Program-made: the position numbers and the translations under genes | Source of the DNA: Pararobbsia alpina | GTDB lineage: Bacteria > Pseudomonadota > Gammaproteobacteria > Burkholderiales > Burkholderiaceae | Length of the DNA stretch: 64,000 bases | Direction of reading: 5' to 3' | Assembly: GCF_902859895.1 (NCBI RefSeq) | Contig: NZ_CADIKM010000021.1 | Coordinates: forward strand, 26,173 to 90,172 | Part shown: positions 55,572 to 63,806 of the stretch, in pieces | Numbering within the stretch: position 1 is the first letter of the stretch | Layout: every line of letters begins with the position of its first letter | Notes under the pieces: generated by a model | What the model was told of the DNA's origin: nothing | What the model saw: the letters and a program-made list of their open reading frames with translations, nothing else | The model's database searches: none

Positions 55572-55792
55572 CCCGCTAGGCATAGCGTCCTAGGTATCGG
55601 GATCGTTCTCTAACAATCTAGTGAGTAGGTCTCCCTTGTGGACTAGCCTACCGGCTCTTATTCGAGTCGTGACGTAGTACCGTACCCATCGGCTGATACA
55701 CATCCGGTTAGGCTCTGCGGAACCCAGCTACGCTGAATACCTACCTAGTTGTGAGTGGATCGAGCCCGGTCCATTGACGCCTAGGAGGAGAA

Positions 55793-56065
55793 GTGCGCAG
55801 CACACAACACAACAATGCGAGTCCTGGCATAAGTCCGGGTCGCGTACAAAAAGTCATCAAGGGGCACACAGTTACAGTGATCCGAGGACCCGTACCTACC
55901 GGTGCGGGACGCATCGCCTCGCTGAGCAGTGCCGACCGCATCACGTATTTTCTCACGGCGGCACGGGAAGCAGGGGCTAAGCCCTGGTTCAATCGTCCCG
56001 CACGTTGCTGGTACGTGGGTATAAACCCGCTTACTCGCTGGGCAAGCATCAACGGTCTTAAGTGA
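55793..56065 (+). CDS. First early gene after operator region, unknown protein
   Basis: Predicted 90 residues, basic, starting (V/M)RSTQHNNASPGISPG, with a possible small beta domain (GHTVTVIRGPVPTGAG, PWFNRPARCWYVGINPLT). GTG 55793 has a strong AGGAGGAGAA site. It takes the Cro position, but no HTH is recognisable. A terminator follows at 56182. Confidence 0.7.
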   Translation: MRSTQHNNASPGISPGRVQKVIKGHTVTVIRGPVPTGAGRIASLSSADRITYFLTAAREAGAKPWFNRPARCWYVGINPLTRWASINGLK

Positions 56066-56181
56066 GCAGTAGAAGTTAGTCACGCGGGGAATCCCGTAGA
56101 AGGTGCACGTTTACCATTCAAAAATGTAGGACTGCGACGGATAAATCTGTAAATCCGTCTGTAGTTCGCTGATAGTTCCCG

Positions 56182-56205
56182 GCCCGCCATCGTGCGGGCT
56201 TTTTC
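56182..56205 (+). terminator. Terminator in early region
   Basis: GCCCGC / GCGGGC stem with loop CATCGT, followed by five T and more T-rich sequence. It lies between the first early gene and the next cluster, possibly a site for antitermination. Confidence 0.85.
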
Positions 56206-56230
56206 ATTTCTACACCGTATAGGACTACGA

Positions 56231-56386
56231 ATGACACAAAAGCAACAACACGAGTTCGACTTGAACCGCAAGCACACGGTAGGGCAGTTTCTCCGCTCGC
56301 ATTCCGAAGCTCTCCGCACGATGAAACGCCACGCGGCGGAGCATGTGGCCGCGTTCTCTCTCGGCGCACGGGCTCGTCTCAGCTAA
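56231..56386 (+). CDS. Small early phage protein
   Basis: Predicted 51 residues (MTQKQQHEFDLNRKHTVGQF...), helical and His/Arg-rich. ATG 56231 follows AGGACTACGA. Not recognised. A GTG at 56192 would extend it by 13 residues. Confidence 0.6.
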   Translation: MTQKQQHEFDLNRKHTVGQFLRSHSEALRTMKRHAAEHVAAFSLGARARLS

Positions 56387-56478
56387 TAGCAAGCACGGTG
56401 AGGACCGTGCGGTGCGTCTGTCCCGGAAGTATCTAGACAGCGCACCACACGGCCTTTCCTGCATAACCGAAACAGACC

Positions 56479-56664
56479 ATGAGCCAACGAGCAATTCTCC
56501 ACGCGGCGCACCTCGCAGGCGCAGCCGTGTCGTTCCACACAGCAACGCAGACGATTCAGATTGACGGCCACCGTATTGACCGCTGGGCAGCACTGCGCCA
56601 TGCGAAAGAGCCGCCGCCGCTTGTTACTTGGAACGGCCGCGAATGCTGCGTTTATGAACACTGA
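56479..56664 (+). CDS. Small early phage protein
   Basis: Predicted 61 residues (MSQRAILHAAHLAGAAVSFH...), with a repeated strand (TIQIDGHRIDRW). The stop overlaps the next small gene, suggesting one operon. No known motif. 92 bp without a clear gene lie before it. Confidence 0.55.
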   Translation: MSQRAILHAAHLAGAAVSFHTATQTIQIDGHRIDRWAALRHAKEPPPLVTWNGRECCVYEH

Positions 56665-56776
56665 AGCCAAGGAAATCCGCGCGTTTCAGCTTGAATGGAA
56701 CAGGTGCGAGATGCCCGACATCGCGCCAGGATCACGCAGCAAACCCAATCCAAAATCCGAACAGGAGTCTAAATGA
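56654..56776 (+). CDS. Small early phage protein, below usual length cut-off
   Basis: Predicted 40 residues (MNTEAKEIRAFQLEWNRCEM...) with a charged C-terminus. It starts inside the previous gene, and its stop overlaps the next start (ATGA), so it is well integrated in the operon. Function unknown. Confidence 0.55.
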   Translation: MNTEAKEIRAFQLEWNRCEMPDIAPGSRSKPNPKSEQESK

Positions 56777-57372
56777 GCAAGCAATTTAAGGTAGGGGATC
56801 GTCTGCGGTTTCATGGTGTGTTTGCGGGGAAAGCGCTGGAGCCTGGGAACGCGGGCTTCGACAGGGTAGGTAAGCTGGCTAGCGTGGTGCATCCGAGCGA
56901 GCCGGGTCATACCACTGTTTGGGTGAGGTTCGACGGGGACCCGAGTAAGGAGAACTGGTTCCCGGAGCGCTTCGAGCTTGTGCAGCGCGAGTTCAAGGTG
57001 GGTGATGTTCTCATCCCGGCAGCGGGCGGAATCGGTGAGCGGCTGCGGAACTTGTGTGAACGCGCTGGATTCGACCCGGCGCGCATGGTTGTGCGGTCGC
57101 TCGACTTTCGCGGCTGGCCGATCCTGACATGGGAATCCGCCGACGAGACCCTTGGCTGCAACCCGGATATCTTCGAATCCGCTCCGCCCATCGCGAACAC
57201 GTACTACCGAATCCAAGCCGGTGCACTCACGTTCACCACTCACCATGCGGACGCAGCAGCGGCCAAGGAGTGGCTGCAGGAAAACGGCGACGTGGGCGCA
57301 ACGTACACGATTCAAGAGGTGCGCGATGTCGCGACTTACAGCGTTACCCGCGAACTGAAGGAGACCGCGTGA
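56773..57372 (+). CDS. Phage protein with repeated FKVGD motifs
   Basis: Predicted 199 residues. FKVGDRLRFHG near the start and FKVGDVLIPAAGG near 75 are two copies of a KOW/SH3-like strand motif, followed by a mixed C-terminal domain (YYRIQAGALTFTTHHADA). It resembles the next protein, so the two are probable paralogues. ATG 56773 overlaps the previous stop. Function unknown. Confidence 0.7.
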   Translation: MSKQFKVGDRLRFHGVFAGKALEPGNAGFDRVGKLASVVHPSEPGHTTVWVRFDGDPSKENWFPERFELVQREFKVGDVLIPAAGGIGERLRNLCERAGFDPARMVVRSLDFRGWPILTWESADETLGCNPDIFESAPPIANTYYRIQAGALTFTTHHADAAAAKEWLQENGDVGATYTIQEVRDVATYSVTRELKETA

Positions 57373-57788
57373 GCCATCCGTTTAAGGTAGGCGATAAGGT
57401 TAAGAACCTTGGGGATACTGAGTGGCACGGTTCGGACGGTCCCGTGGTGGGCGAGGTCTATACGGTAGACAGGATTTCCGGCGGCGACGGTCGATACTAC
57501 ATTCGGCTGGCGGAGTTCTCGGAAAGGTATCCAAGCCACACGAGAAGCGTCAACAAGTACGTGCGTGCCACTGTCCCGCCGCCGAACCCGTACGGCATTT
57601 CCGTCAGTCCCGGTAGTTTTATGGGCTTCCCTGTTTGCCCACCCGACAACCTGCCGAGTCGAGACGCTGCGGAGACTTGGGTTAAAGATCACGGTAGCTG
57701 TGGTGTTACCTACGTGATCTATGAAAAGGTGCCCTGCGTGTCGCTCACGGTCAAGCAAACCGTAACCCGGGAGGTCGTCAGGGTATGA
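57369..57788 (+). CDS. Phage protein, FKVGDKV-type paralogue
   Basis: Predicted 139 residues, starting MSHPFKVGDKVKNLGDTEW, with YYIRLAEFSERYP. Same N-terminal motif as its upstream neighbour. GTG 57369 overlaps the previous TGA (GTGA). The stop overlaps the lipoprotein start. Function unknown. Confidence 0.7.
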   Translation: MSHPFKVGDKVKNLGDTEWHGSDGPVVGEVYTVDRISGGDGRYYIRLAEFSERYPSHTRSVNKYVRATVPPPNPYGISVSPGSFMGFPVCPPDNLPSRDAAETWVKDHGSCGVTYVIYEKVPCVSLTVKQTVTREVVRV

Positions 57789-58015
57789 GTTTGAAGAAGC
57801 TGGCGGGGATCGTCCTCGCAGCAATCGTAATTGCATCGGCGGCCAGTGTGGCCGGGTGCAATGAGCAGGCACGGGCGGACTCACCGAGATTGGGCGAGTA
57901 CCTGGGCACGACAGGCGACGACACGAACATTGCTCGTATCGTGGACGGAGGCCACATTTGCTACGTGGCTACGCATCGCAGATTGACCGCGCCTCTCGCA
58001 ATCTCTTGCATCTAG
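57785..58015 (+). CDS. Small phage lipoprotein
   Basis: Predicted 76 residues. A hydrophobic signal ends in the lipobox SVAGC with Cys25, so it should be lipidated and exported. Phage lipoproteins expressed early often affect superinfection, but that is only a possibility. ATG 57785 overlaps the previous stop. Confidence 0.7.
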   Translation: MSLKKLAGIVLAAIVIASAASVAGCNEQARADSPRLGEYLGTTGDDTNIARIVDGGHICYVATHRRLTAPLAISCI

Positions 58016-58068
58016 CCGTTCTATCAAACCCGCAGTAACTTTCATTCACTCTATTAGGACTACATCGC

Positions 58069-58440
58069 ATGGCAAAGACTACCGTTGAACAAATCGCTGC
58101 ACTCCAAGCCCGCATTGCAGCCGACACGGCGAAGCTCAACGAACTGCAGGCCGCAGAGAAGGCGAGTAGCGCCCTCGAAACGCTTGCTGCGGATGCTCCG
58201 GTGCGCTTTGTGTTTGGCCGCGCCGAGAACCGGAAGGAATATGACGGCGTGGTGCTGGGCATCGCGGAAACCGACAAGGGCAAGCGTATCAAGGTGCAGT
58301 ACGGGGAGGGCTTCGATGCGCAAATCGTTGTGATCGATCCGAGCGCAATTCTGTCGGTGGGCGACGCGGAGAAGGAAGCGGACGCGCCGGAAAGCACGGC
58401 ACAAGATGCCGCAGCCGATCCGCTGGCCTCGATTCAGTAA
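58069..58440 (+). CDS. Phage protein, coiled-coil N-terminus
   Basis: Predicted 123 residues: an N-terminal coiled coil (TTVEQIAALQARIAADTAKL) followed by a beta domain (VRFVFGRAENRKEYDGVVLG). Acidic C-terminus. Preceded by AGGACTACATCGC. Unknown role; it could bind DNA or another protein. Confidence 0.65.
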   Translation: MAKTTVEQIAALQARIAADTAKLNELQAAEKASSALETLAADAPVRFVFGRAENRKEYDGVVLGIAETDKGKRIKVQYGEGFDAQIVVIDPSAILSVGDAEKEADAPESTAQDAAADPLASIQ

Positions 58441-58478
58441 GCAGCGCAACCACTTTCTAACTTCCCCATAGGAAAACC

Positions 58479-58772
58479 ATGTCGAAACTTACCGCTGCTC
58501 TCCTGTCCGCCTTCGTGTCGTTCAAGCGCGTCTCCGCGAGCCTTGCCGCACGCATTCACAGCTTCCTCATTGATCTCCACGTAGCCAGCTTGGAGGCTAT
58601 GGTTGAGCGGGCAGAGGCACGCGCAGCACGTCTGTTCCGTGTCGCGGACTACCACAGTGCCGCGCACATCGAAGCTACCACGGTCGCCCAGGCCGCCGCA
58701 CTTGACGCCCAGGTCGTTACGGCCAAGGCCCTGGCGGACGCGGCTGCAGCAGGCGCAACGCTGAGCGTCTAA
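58479..58772 (+). CDS. Small Ala-rich phage protein
   Basis: Predicted 97 residues, almost entirely helical (VASLEAMVERAEARAARLFR...AAHIEATTVAQAAALDAQVV). An amphipathic N-terminus (LTAALLSAFVSFKR) might touch membrane. ATG 58479. Function unknown. Confidence 0.65.
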   Translation: MSKLTAALLSAFVSFKRVSASLAARIHSFLIDLHVASLEAMVERAEARAARLFRVADYHSAAHIEATTVAQAAALDAQVVTAKALADAAAAGATLSV

Positions 58773-58808
58773 CTCTTGCGGACAGACCCGGTTTCTCTCG
58801 GGCTGCGG

Positions 58809-58925
58809 ATGTGCAGGCGGCTTAAGTTAAAGCCGCGTGATTATCTTTGGCCCCTGTATGACCGCCTGGGTTGCAATTGGCAACGCCATGAATTAGCGCG
58901 ACAAGTGGCACTTAGAGGCAAGTAA
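58809..58925 (+). CDS. Short basic protein before primase
   Basis: Predicted 38 residues (MCRRLKLKPRDYLWPLYDRL...), rich in Arg/Lys with aromatic residues. It ends 9 bp before the primase start, in the same direction; the primase ribosome binding site overlaps its stop (TAAGGAG). No strong ribosome binding site of its own. Could be real or a chance frame. Confidence 0.4.
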   Translation: MCRRLKLKPRDYLWPLYDRLGCNWQRHELARQVALRGK

Positions 58926-58934
58926 GGAGAACGC

Positions 58935-59801
58935 GTGCTGGAATCGAATGCTTGGCTTCAGCACGCCCAATCCCTCGCAGAGGGAGGCAGTAGAAAGATA
59001 CCGCACGACTGCGGACCCGGCGATTGCCTGCACATTAACCACAAGCGGGACGGCTGGGGCGCGTACTGCCATAGGTGTGCATACAAGGGCTGGGTTCCCC
59101 GACCCGCCGAAAGTCTTACGGAGAAGCTGGCCCGTCTACAGCGTATCAAGGCCGCAGAGGAGGCCGTAACCGCTAGTCCTGCCTTACCCCTTCCCGCAGA
59201 GCATGACCCACGAGTGTGGCCGCTTGAGGCCCGCGTGTGGTTGTACAAAGCGGGCATTTCAAATGCGGAGATTGAAGGGCTAGGCATCTACTGGAATCGA
59301 TACATGCAGCGGGTAGTTATTCCCGTGCGTGACGAGCTGGGCCATGTCGTGTATTGGCAGGCCCGGACGCTCGATAAGACGAACCCAAAGAAGTACCTTA
59401 ATCCTCACGTGGACAAACGCAGACTCGTTGCGAAGTTCGGCAGCGGGTCATTGCTCGTGCTCACGGAGGACTTGTTGTCCGCCTACAAGGTTGCGACGCG
59501 GGGCAACGTGGCCGCGTGGTGTCTGCTCGGCACGAAGATAACGGACTTCATTGCTACCGGAATCCTAGCGTCGGGTAAGCCGGTAACGGTATGGCTAGAC
59601 CCGGATGCGGCGGGGCAGACCAACGCGACAAAGATTATTAAGCAACTACGAGCCTACGGCGTAACCGTGCGCAACGTGGTATCGGAGAAAGACCCGAAGT
59701 TATTAGGGCGGGAGGAAATCGAATGGACGCTGAAAGCTGGAGGCGCGGGTAATGGCGAAGTCTTTTGTGTACGCGCGGTTCGACTGCACGCCTCGTCATG
59801 A
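58935..59801 (+). CDS. DNA primase, T7 gp4-like with TOPRIM domain
   Basis: Predicted 288 residues. A zinc-binding region (CGPGDC and YCHRC) precedes the TOPRIM core with TEDLLSAYKVATRG and WLDPDAAGQTNATK. It makes RNA primers for phage replication. GTG 58935 has AAGGAG 5 nt upstream. No helicase domain is fused; the helicase is encoded two genes later. Confidence 0.87.
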   Translation: MLESNAWLQHAQSLAEGGSRKIPHDCGPGDCLHINHKRDGWGAYCHRCAYKGWVPRPAESLTEKLARLQRIKAAEEAVTASPALPLPAEHDPRVWPLEARVWLYKAGISNAEIEGLGIYWNRYMQRVVIPVRDELGHVVYWQARTLDKTNPKKYLNPHVDKRRLVAKFGSGSLLVLTEDLLSAYKVATRGNVAAWCLLGTKITDFIATGILASGKPVTVWLDPDAAGQTNATKIIKQLRAYGVTVRNVVSEKDPKLLGREEIEWTLKAGGAGNGEVFCVRAVRLHASS

Positions 59802-60021
59802 TGCCGGTGTCTACAGGGTGCCGGATGCTGAAGGGGATTGTGTAGACGCGGTAGACGCCATCTGCCGGGAGGCTGTATTGCAGGCGAAGATACGCACGCT
59901 TGAGGTTCAGCTTAAGGAAGCGCAAGAGATAACAGTTACGTCCGACAAGGACGGAAACGTGGTGGCAGTTACTCGCACGGACAAGGAGGGAAGAATTGTA
60001 CGCACACTATGGGAACGGTGA
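59752..60021 (+). CDS. Phage protein between primase and helicase
   Basis: Predicted 89 residues. A helical middle (VLQAKIRTLEVQLKEAQEIT) and a beta hairpin (DGNVVAVTRTDKEGRIVRTL). It starts inside the primase end, and its stop abuts the helicase start. Could be a loader or accessory protein; unproven. Confidence 0.65.
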   Translation: MAKSFVYARFDCTPRHDAGVYRVPDAEGDCVDAVDAICREAVLQAKIRTLEVQLKEAQEITVTSDKDGNVVAVTRTDKEGRIVRTLWER

Positions 60022-61317
60022 TTGAGCATTGAGGTAACGCTCCTCCAGCTCCTCAAGTACCGCGAGCGATATGAGAGACTGGCAAAGGCAGTACCTGCCG
60101 CAGCACTCGAAGCAAAGTCCGTTGTCATCCTGAACGACTACGGCACATTTTTCCAAGAGTTCCCTGATGCAGCCCGAATCGAACATGAGCCTTTCATGTT
60201 GTGGTTCAAGGCGTTCGCACATCCGACCCTCACGGCAGAGCAGCTAGGGCTTTACAGCGCACTTCTAGCGAACGTATTGAACAAGGATTGCGATCCCTCG
60301 CTTGAGTCCGGAATCATGGAGCGCATGCTTGCAGCAGAGACCGCGAACCGAGTCACAGACCTTATCACTCAGTACAACGAGGGCGGTGAGATTGATCTAT
60401 ACGTAGCGCTCCGCGACGAGATAGAGCGATTTGAGGCGAATACAAACCGCAAAGTACGTGTGCCGTGGGTCAGTGAAGATATCGACTCGATCTTGCAGGA
60501 TGACAAGAACGACCGAGGCTTGCATTTCCGCCTCGATTGCTTGAACACGGTAATGCGTCCACTGCGGGGTGGTGACTTCCTCGTGTACGCGGGTCGTCCC
60601 GACAAGGGCAAGACAACGGGCATCTCCTCCGAGGTCACGTATATGGCGGGCCAGTTTGACGCCTACTACGGGCTGCAGCACGGTCGGTACGTGCTGTGGA
60701 TGAACAACGAGGGGCCGGGGCGACGCATCGTGCAGCGGAACTATCAAAGCGCGATCAACGCAACCATGTCCGATCTTATCCGCAAGTCCAACGCGGGCAC
60801 GCTCAAGGATGAGTACGCGGCGGCCGTAGGCGCACTGGACCGCATTCGTGTGCTCGATATACACGATTTCTGGAACTACGAGGTAGAGGACATCATGAAG
60901 CGCTACCCGCCCGGCCTCGTGATTATGGACATGGTGGATAACATCAAGTTCGGTGGACAGGCGTTGAACGGTGGGCAGCGGACGGACCAGATTTTAGAGG
61001 CCCAGTATCAATGGGCTCGATTGATGGGCGTGAAGTACGACACGCCCGTTATTGCCACCTCGCAAATCTCCGCAGACGGCGACGGCCTGCAGTTCCCCAC
61101 GCTGCCCATGCTTAAGGATAGTAAGACCGGAAAGCAAGGCGCGGCGGACGCAATCATTACCTTGGGCTCCGTGAATGACCCGTTCTATGCATCGTCCCGC
61201 TGGATAGGAACGACTAAGAACAAGCTGCGCCGACAGGGCGCTCCCCAATCCCCGCAGTGTGAAGTCCTGTTCGACGGCGAGCGGGGCCGCATTTGTATGC
61301 CTCTGGAGAATCCATGA
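60022..61317 (+). CDS. Replicative DNA helicase, DnaB/RecA-like
   Basis: Predicted 431 residues. Walker A GRPDKGKTT (near 198), Walker B LVIMDMVDN and a further SQISADGDGLQ segment. The N-terminal 160 residues are helical. TTG 60022 follows the previous TGA directly. It should unwind DNA at phage forks with the adjacent primase. Confidence 0.88.
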   Translation: MSIEVTLLQLLKYRERYERLAKAVPAAALEAKSVVILNDYGTFFQEFPDAARIEHEPFMLWFKAFAHPTLTAEQLGLYSALLANVLNKDCDPSLESGIMERMLAAETANRVTDLITQYNEGGEIDLYVALRDEIERFEANTNRKVRVPWVSEDIDSILQDDKNDRGLHFRLDCLNTVMRPLRGGDFLVYAGRPDKGKTTGISSEVTYMAGQFDAYYGLQHGRYVLWMNNEGPGRRIVQRNYQSAINATMSDLIRKSNAGTLKDEYAAAVGALDRIRVLDIHDFWNYEVEDIMKRYPPGLVIMDMVDNIKFGGQALNGGQRTDQILEAQYQWARLMGVKYDTPVIATSQISADGDGLQFPTLPMLKDSKTGKQGAADAIITLGSVNDPFYASSRWIGTTKNKLRRQGAPQSPQCEVLFDGERGRICMPLENP

Positions 61318-61613
61318 GATACGGAGTAATCCGAACGCAGAAGAAAGAGAGTGACGGTGTGCAAAAGGGGCCGGTTCACTGGCTCAAACGCGGCACGCTG
61401 GTTCACGTGCACGGAACGGGAGAGTATGGAATTCGTGTTGAGACGCTGTACCCGGTGTTCGGCGTACTGGTGCCGGGGGCGACCGTTAGCTACGCAGTCC
61501 GCGAGCAGCACGTGAAGCTACACGACGTATTGGTACTACCCCGTCTTGCGGGGGCTGCGGTGCGGGCCGCTGCTAAGCAGCTCCAGCGCGTTCGCCTGTG
61601 CGTCGGTAAGTGA
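61314..61613 (+). CDS. Phage protein, KOW-like
   Basis: Predicted 99 residues (MRYGVIRTQKKESDGVQKGP...), beta-rich (TLVHVHGTGEYGIRVETLY). ATG 61314 overlaps the helicase stop (ATGA), and its stop overlaps the ligase start. Part of the replication operon; function unknown. Confidence 0.65.
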   Translation: MRYGVIRTQKKESDGVQKGPVHWLKRGTLVHVHGTGEYGIRVETLYPVFGVLVPGATVSYAVREQHVKLHDVLVLPRLAGAAVRAAAKQLQRVRLCVGK

Positions 61614-62518
61614 TCCCACGCGGCTTCAAACCCAATCTCGCAGCGACCCTCACGAAGCCGGAGCTTATCAAGTTCCCGGTGTGGGCCTCTCCGAAGATTG
61701 ACGGAATTCGTTATGTTGTATTTGACGGTGTTGCATATAGCCGCTCGCTAAAACCAATCCCTAACCATTTCATTCAGCAGTGGGCAAAGGACCATGCGGA
61801 CGAATTGGAGGCATGCGACGGGGAGCTTGTTGTGGGTCGTTCGACCGACCCGAACTGTATGCAGAACAGTATGGCCGTTATGCGTAAGGACGGAGAGCCA
61901 GATTTTACGTTCTACGTGTTTGATCTATTCAATTTGTCCCACTACTACGAGACTCGTCAAGAGGAGCTTTCTTGGTGGGCCGAGCAAGGGGCGGATAGTC
62001 CCCGTATCCGTGTGCTTCCACATCACCTCGTAACCAACACTGCGGATATGGCTACGCTGGAAGCCCAATTCCTTGAGGCGGGCTACGAAGGCATGATGAT
62101 TCGTAGCCCCTCCGCGCTCTACAAGTGTGGCCGCAGCACGGAGCGCGAGGGCGGTCTAGTCAAGGTAAAGCGGTTCCGCGATGCCGAGGCTCTGGTAGTC
62201 GGTTTTGTCGAGGAGATGCACAACACCAATGAGGCGAAGAAGGACGCATTCGGCCGCACTGAGCGGAGCACCGAGAAATCGGGCCTTGTCGGCAAGGGCA
62301 CGCTAGGCGCGTTGATTGTTCGGTACGCGGACGACCCGGACGGAACCGAGTTCAACATCGGCACGGGTTTTACGGCCGCGCAGCGGGCCGAGTTCTGGCA
62401 GCGACAGAGCGAGATTATCGATTGCTTGGTCACGTTCAAGTACTTTGACCATGGCATTAAGGATGCTCCGCGTCATCCGGTGTTCAAGTCGTTCCGAGCA
62501 ACGGAGGACATATCTTGA
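61610..62518 (+). CDS. ATP-dependent DNA ligase, T7-like
   Basis: Predicted 302 residues. The active-site lysine is in KIDGIRY (residue about 27), motif III in FYVFDLFNL, motif IV EGMMIRSP and motif V VKVKRF; an OB fold follows. It seals nicks during phage replication. GTG 61610 overlaps the previous stop. Compact T7-like size. Confidence 0.92.
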   Translation: MIPRGFKPNLAATLTKPELIKFPVWASPKIDGIRYVVFDGVAYSRSLKPIPNHFIQQWAKDHADELEACDGELVVGRSTDPNCMQNSMAVMRKDGEPDFTFYVFDLFNLSHYYETRQEELSWWAEQGADSPRIRVLPHHLVTNTADMATLEAQFLEAGYEGMMIRSPSALYKCGRSTEREGGLVKVKRFRDAEALVVGFVEEMHNTNEAKKDAFGRTERSTEKSGLVGKGTLGALIVRYADDPDGTEFNIGTGFTAAQRAEFWQRQSEIIDCLVTFKYFDHGIKDAPRHPVFKSFRATEDIS

Positions 62519-62709
62519 TCGCTGGCTATCAACCTACGCCGAGGGATGGGCCGATACCTCCGCCGCCTGCGCCAAAGCGAGCCACCGAAAAGCCGCGCAT
62601 CTGGTTTGAATACGGCGCGTGGTGGTGCGGACTTCCCGCGACGGGTGAGGTAGGTCTTAGCTGGGCTGGTCCGGTATCCGCGTACCTTGATTGGAAGGCC
62701 AAGCAATGA
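62515..62709 (+). CDS. Small phage protein
   Basis: Predicted 64 residues: a Pro-rich N-terminus, then WFEYGAWWCGLPATGEVGLSW. TTG 62515 overlaps the ligase stop (TTGA). The stop overlaps the next ATG. Unknown function. Confidence 0.6.
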   Translation: MIAGYQPTPRDGPIPPPPAPKRATEKPRIWFEYGAWWCGLPATGEVGLSWAGPVSAYLDWKAKQ

Positions 62710-63260
62710 AGCCAACTATTCTCACCGCGAGCGGAAAGTATTTCGACTTCGCGAACCCTGCACTTGACAGTATCGATATCGAGGACATCGCTACAGCCTT
62801 ATCCCGCATATGCCGATTCACTGGACACACAACGCAGTTCTACAGCGTCGCACAACACAGCGTGCATGTGTCATATGCGGTCCCACCAGAGTACGGGTTA
62901 CAAGGGCTTCTGCATGATGCCGCCGAGGCGTACCTAGGCGATGTGTCCAGTCCGCTTAAACAGCTCTTGCCAGAGTACAAGGTTATTGAGGAGCGTGTAG
63001 AGCGGGTCATCTGTAAGCGGTTTGGTCTCCCGTTCCCGTTGCATCCGTCTATCAAAGAGGCGGACCTCCGTATGCTCGTGACGGAGCGGCGGGATTTGAT
63101 GCCTCAGCCATACGAGCGTCAGCGCGTTGTTGACGCTGTTGCATGGTCTTGGACGGCAGCTATCGAACCGCTCGACGCAACCATCAGCGCGCGTACACCC
63201 GGTAGCGCCGAGCTGCTATTTCTCGCCCGCTTTAAGGAGCTGACCGCTCCTGCTGCATAA
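62706..63260 (+). CDS. HD-domain hydrolase, YfbR-like
   Basis: Predicted 184 residues. The HD motif HDAAEAYLGDVSSPLK and upstream FYSVAQHSVHVS provide metal ligands of YfbR/5'-nucleotidase-type phosphohydrolases. In phages such enzymes adjust nucleotide pools. ATG 62706 overlaps the preceding stop. Confidence 0.87.
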   Translation: MKPTILTASGKYFDFANPALDSIDIEDIATALSRICRFTGHTTQFYSVAQHSVHVSYAVPPEYGLQGLLHDAAEAYLGDVSSPLKQLLPEYKVIEERVERVICKRFGLPFPLHPSIKEADLRMLVTERRDLMPQPYERQRVVDAVAWSWTAAIEPLDATISARTPGSAELLFLARFKELTAPAA

Positions 63261-63405
63261 GCGCTATTCGGCCGTGCTTGCCCACGTTCACGAGACGGTT
63301 ACGGCGTTTGCAGTGCGGGCAGAGGAAGTAAATCCCGAAGTCATCTATTGAAGCCTCTACCTGATTGCACGGGATAGAGGCAAAGCATTTTATGCACGTC
63401 CACAT
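63232..63405 (-). CDS. Small zinc-ribbon protein on opposite strand
   Basis: Predicted 57 residues: CIKC near the N-terminus and CPHCKRR after a short strand (ASIDDFGIYFL) form a zinc ribbon. It lies opposite the replication genes, overlapping the end of the HD gene by 29 bp. Resembles small zinc-ribbon proteins of beta-proteobacteria. Function unknown. Confidence 0.65.
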   Translation of the reverse strand: MWTCIKCFASIPCNQVEASIDDFGIYFLCPHCKRRNRLVNVGKHGRIALMQQERSAP

Positions 63406-63469
63406 TTGAGCCTCCGTACTGTGTCTTATTGATCCTAGTTCGCGGCCACTGAAAATCAAGGAGCAGCAC

Positions 63470-63806
63470 ATAAGCTATTGCGTTTGGGACGTGGAGACCA
63501 CGATTAAGCCTTACATGAAACGTAAGGCGTCTCCTTTTCTCCCTGAGAATTTTGTGGTCGCTTCGGGATGGCAACGCCAGGGCGACAAGCAAGTAACAGG
63601 TGAATACTTTGGACGCGGCCCACGCCCGTTCGATTGGTTCACGAAGCTGCTTACGGGGACAACCATCCTCGTGGGCCAGAACATCAAGTTTGACCTGCTG
63701 TACGCCCTGCGTGAGCCCCAGAACCTTGAGGCGTGGATGGCGTTCGTAGCGCGCGGCGGGAACGTGTGGGACGTGCAGTTAGCAGAGTACCTGCTCCCGG
63801 AAATTT
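63470..63806 (+). pseudogene. DNA polymerase (family A) 5' fragment, ATA start, cut by IS
   Basis: Predicted N-terminal exonuclease domain: (I/M)SYCVWDVETTIKPYM with exo I DxE, VGQNIKFDLLYALRE (exo II) and VWDVQLAEYLL. The first GTG (63491) lies inside the DxE motif, so the start must be upstream; ATA 63470 has AAGGAG 6 nt before it. Similarity ends near 63806, where an IS3-like element begins, so the rest of the polymerase is separated or lost. Confidence 0.8.
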
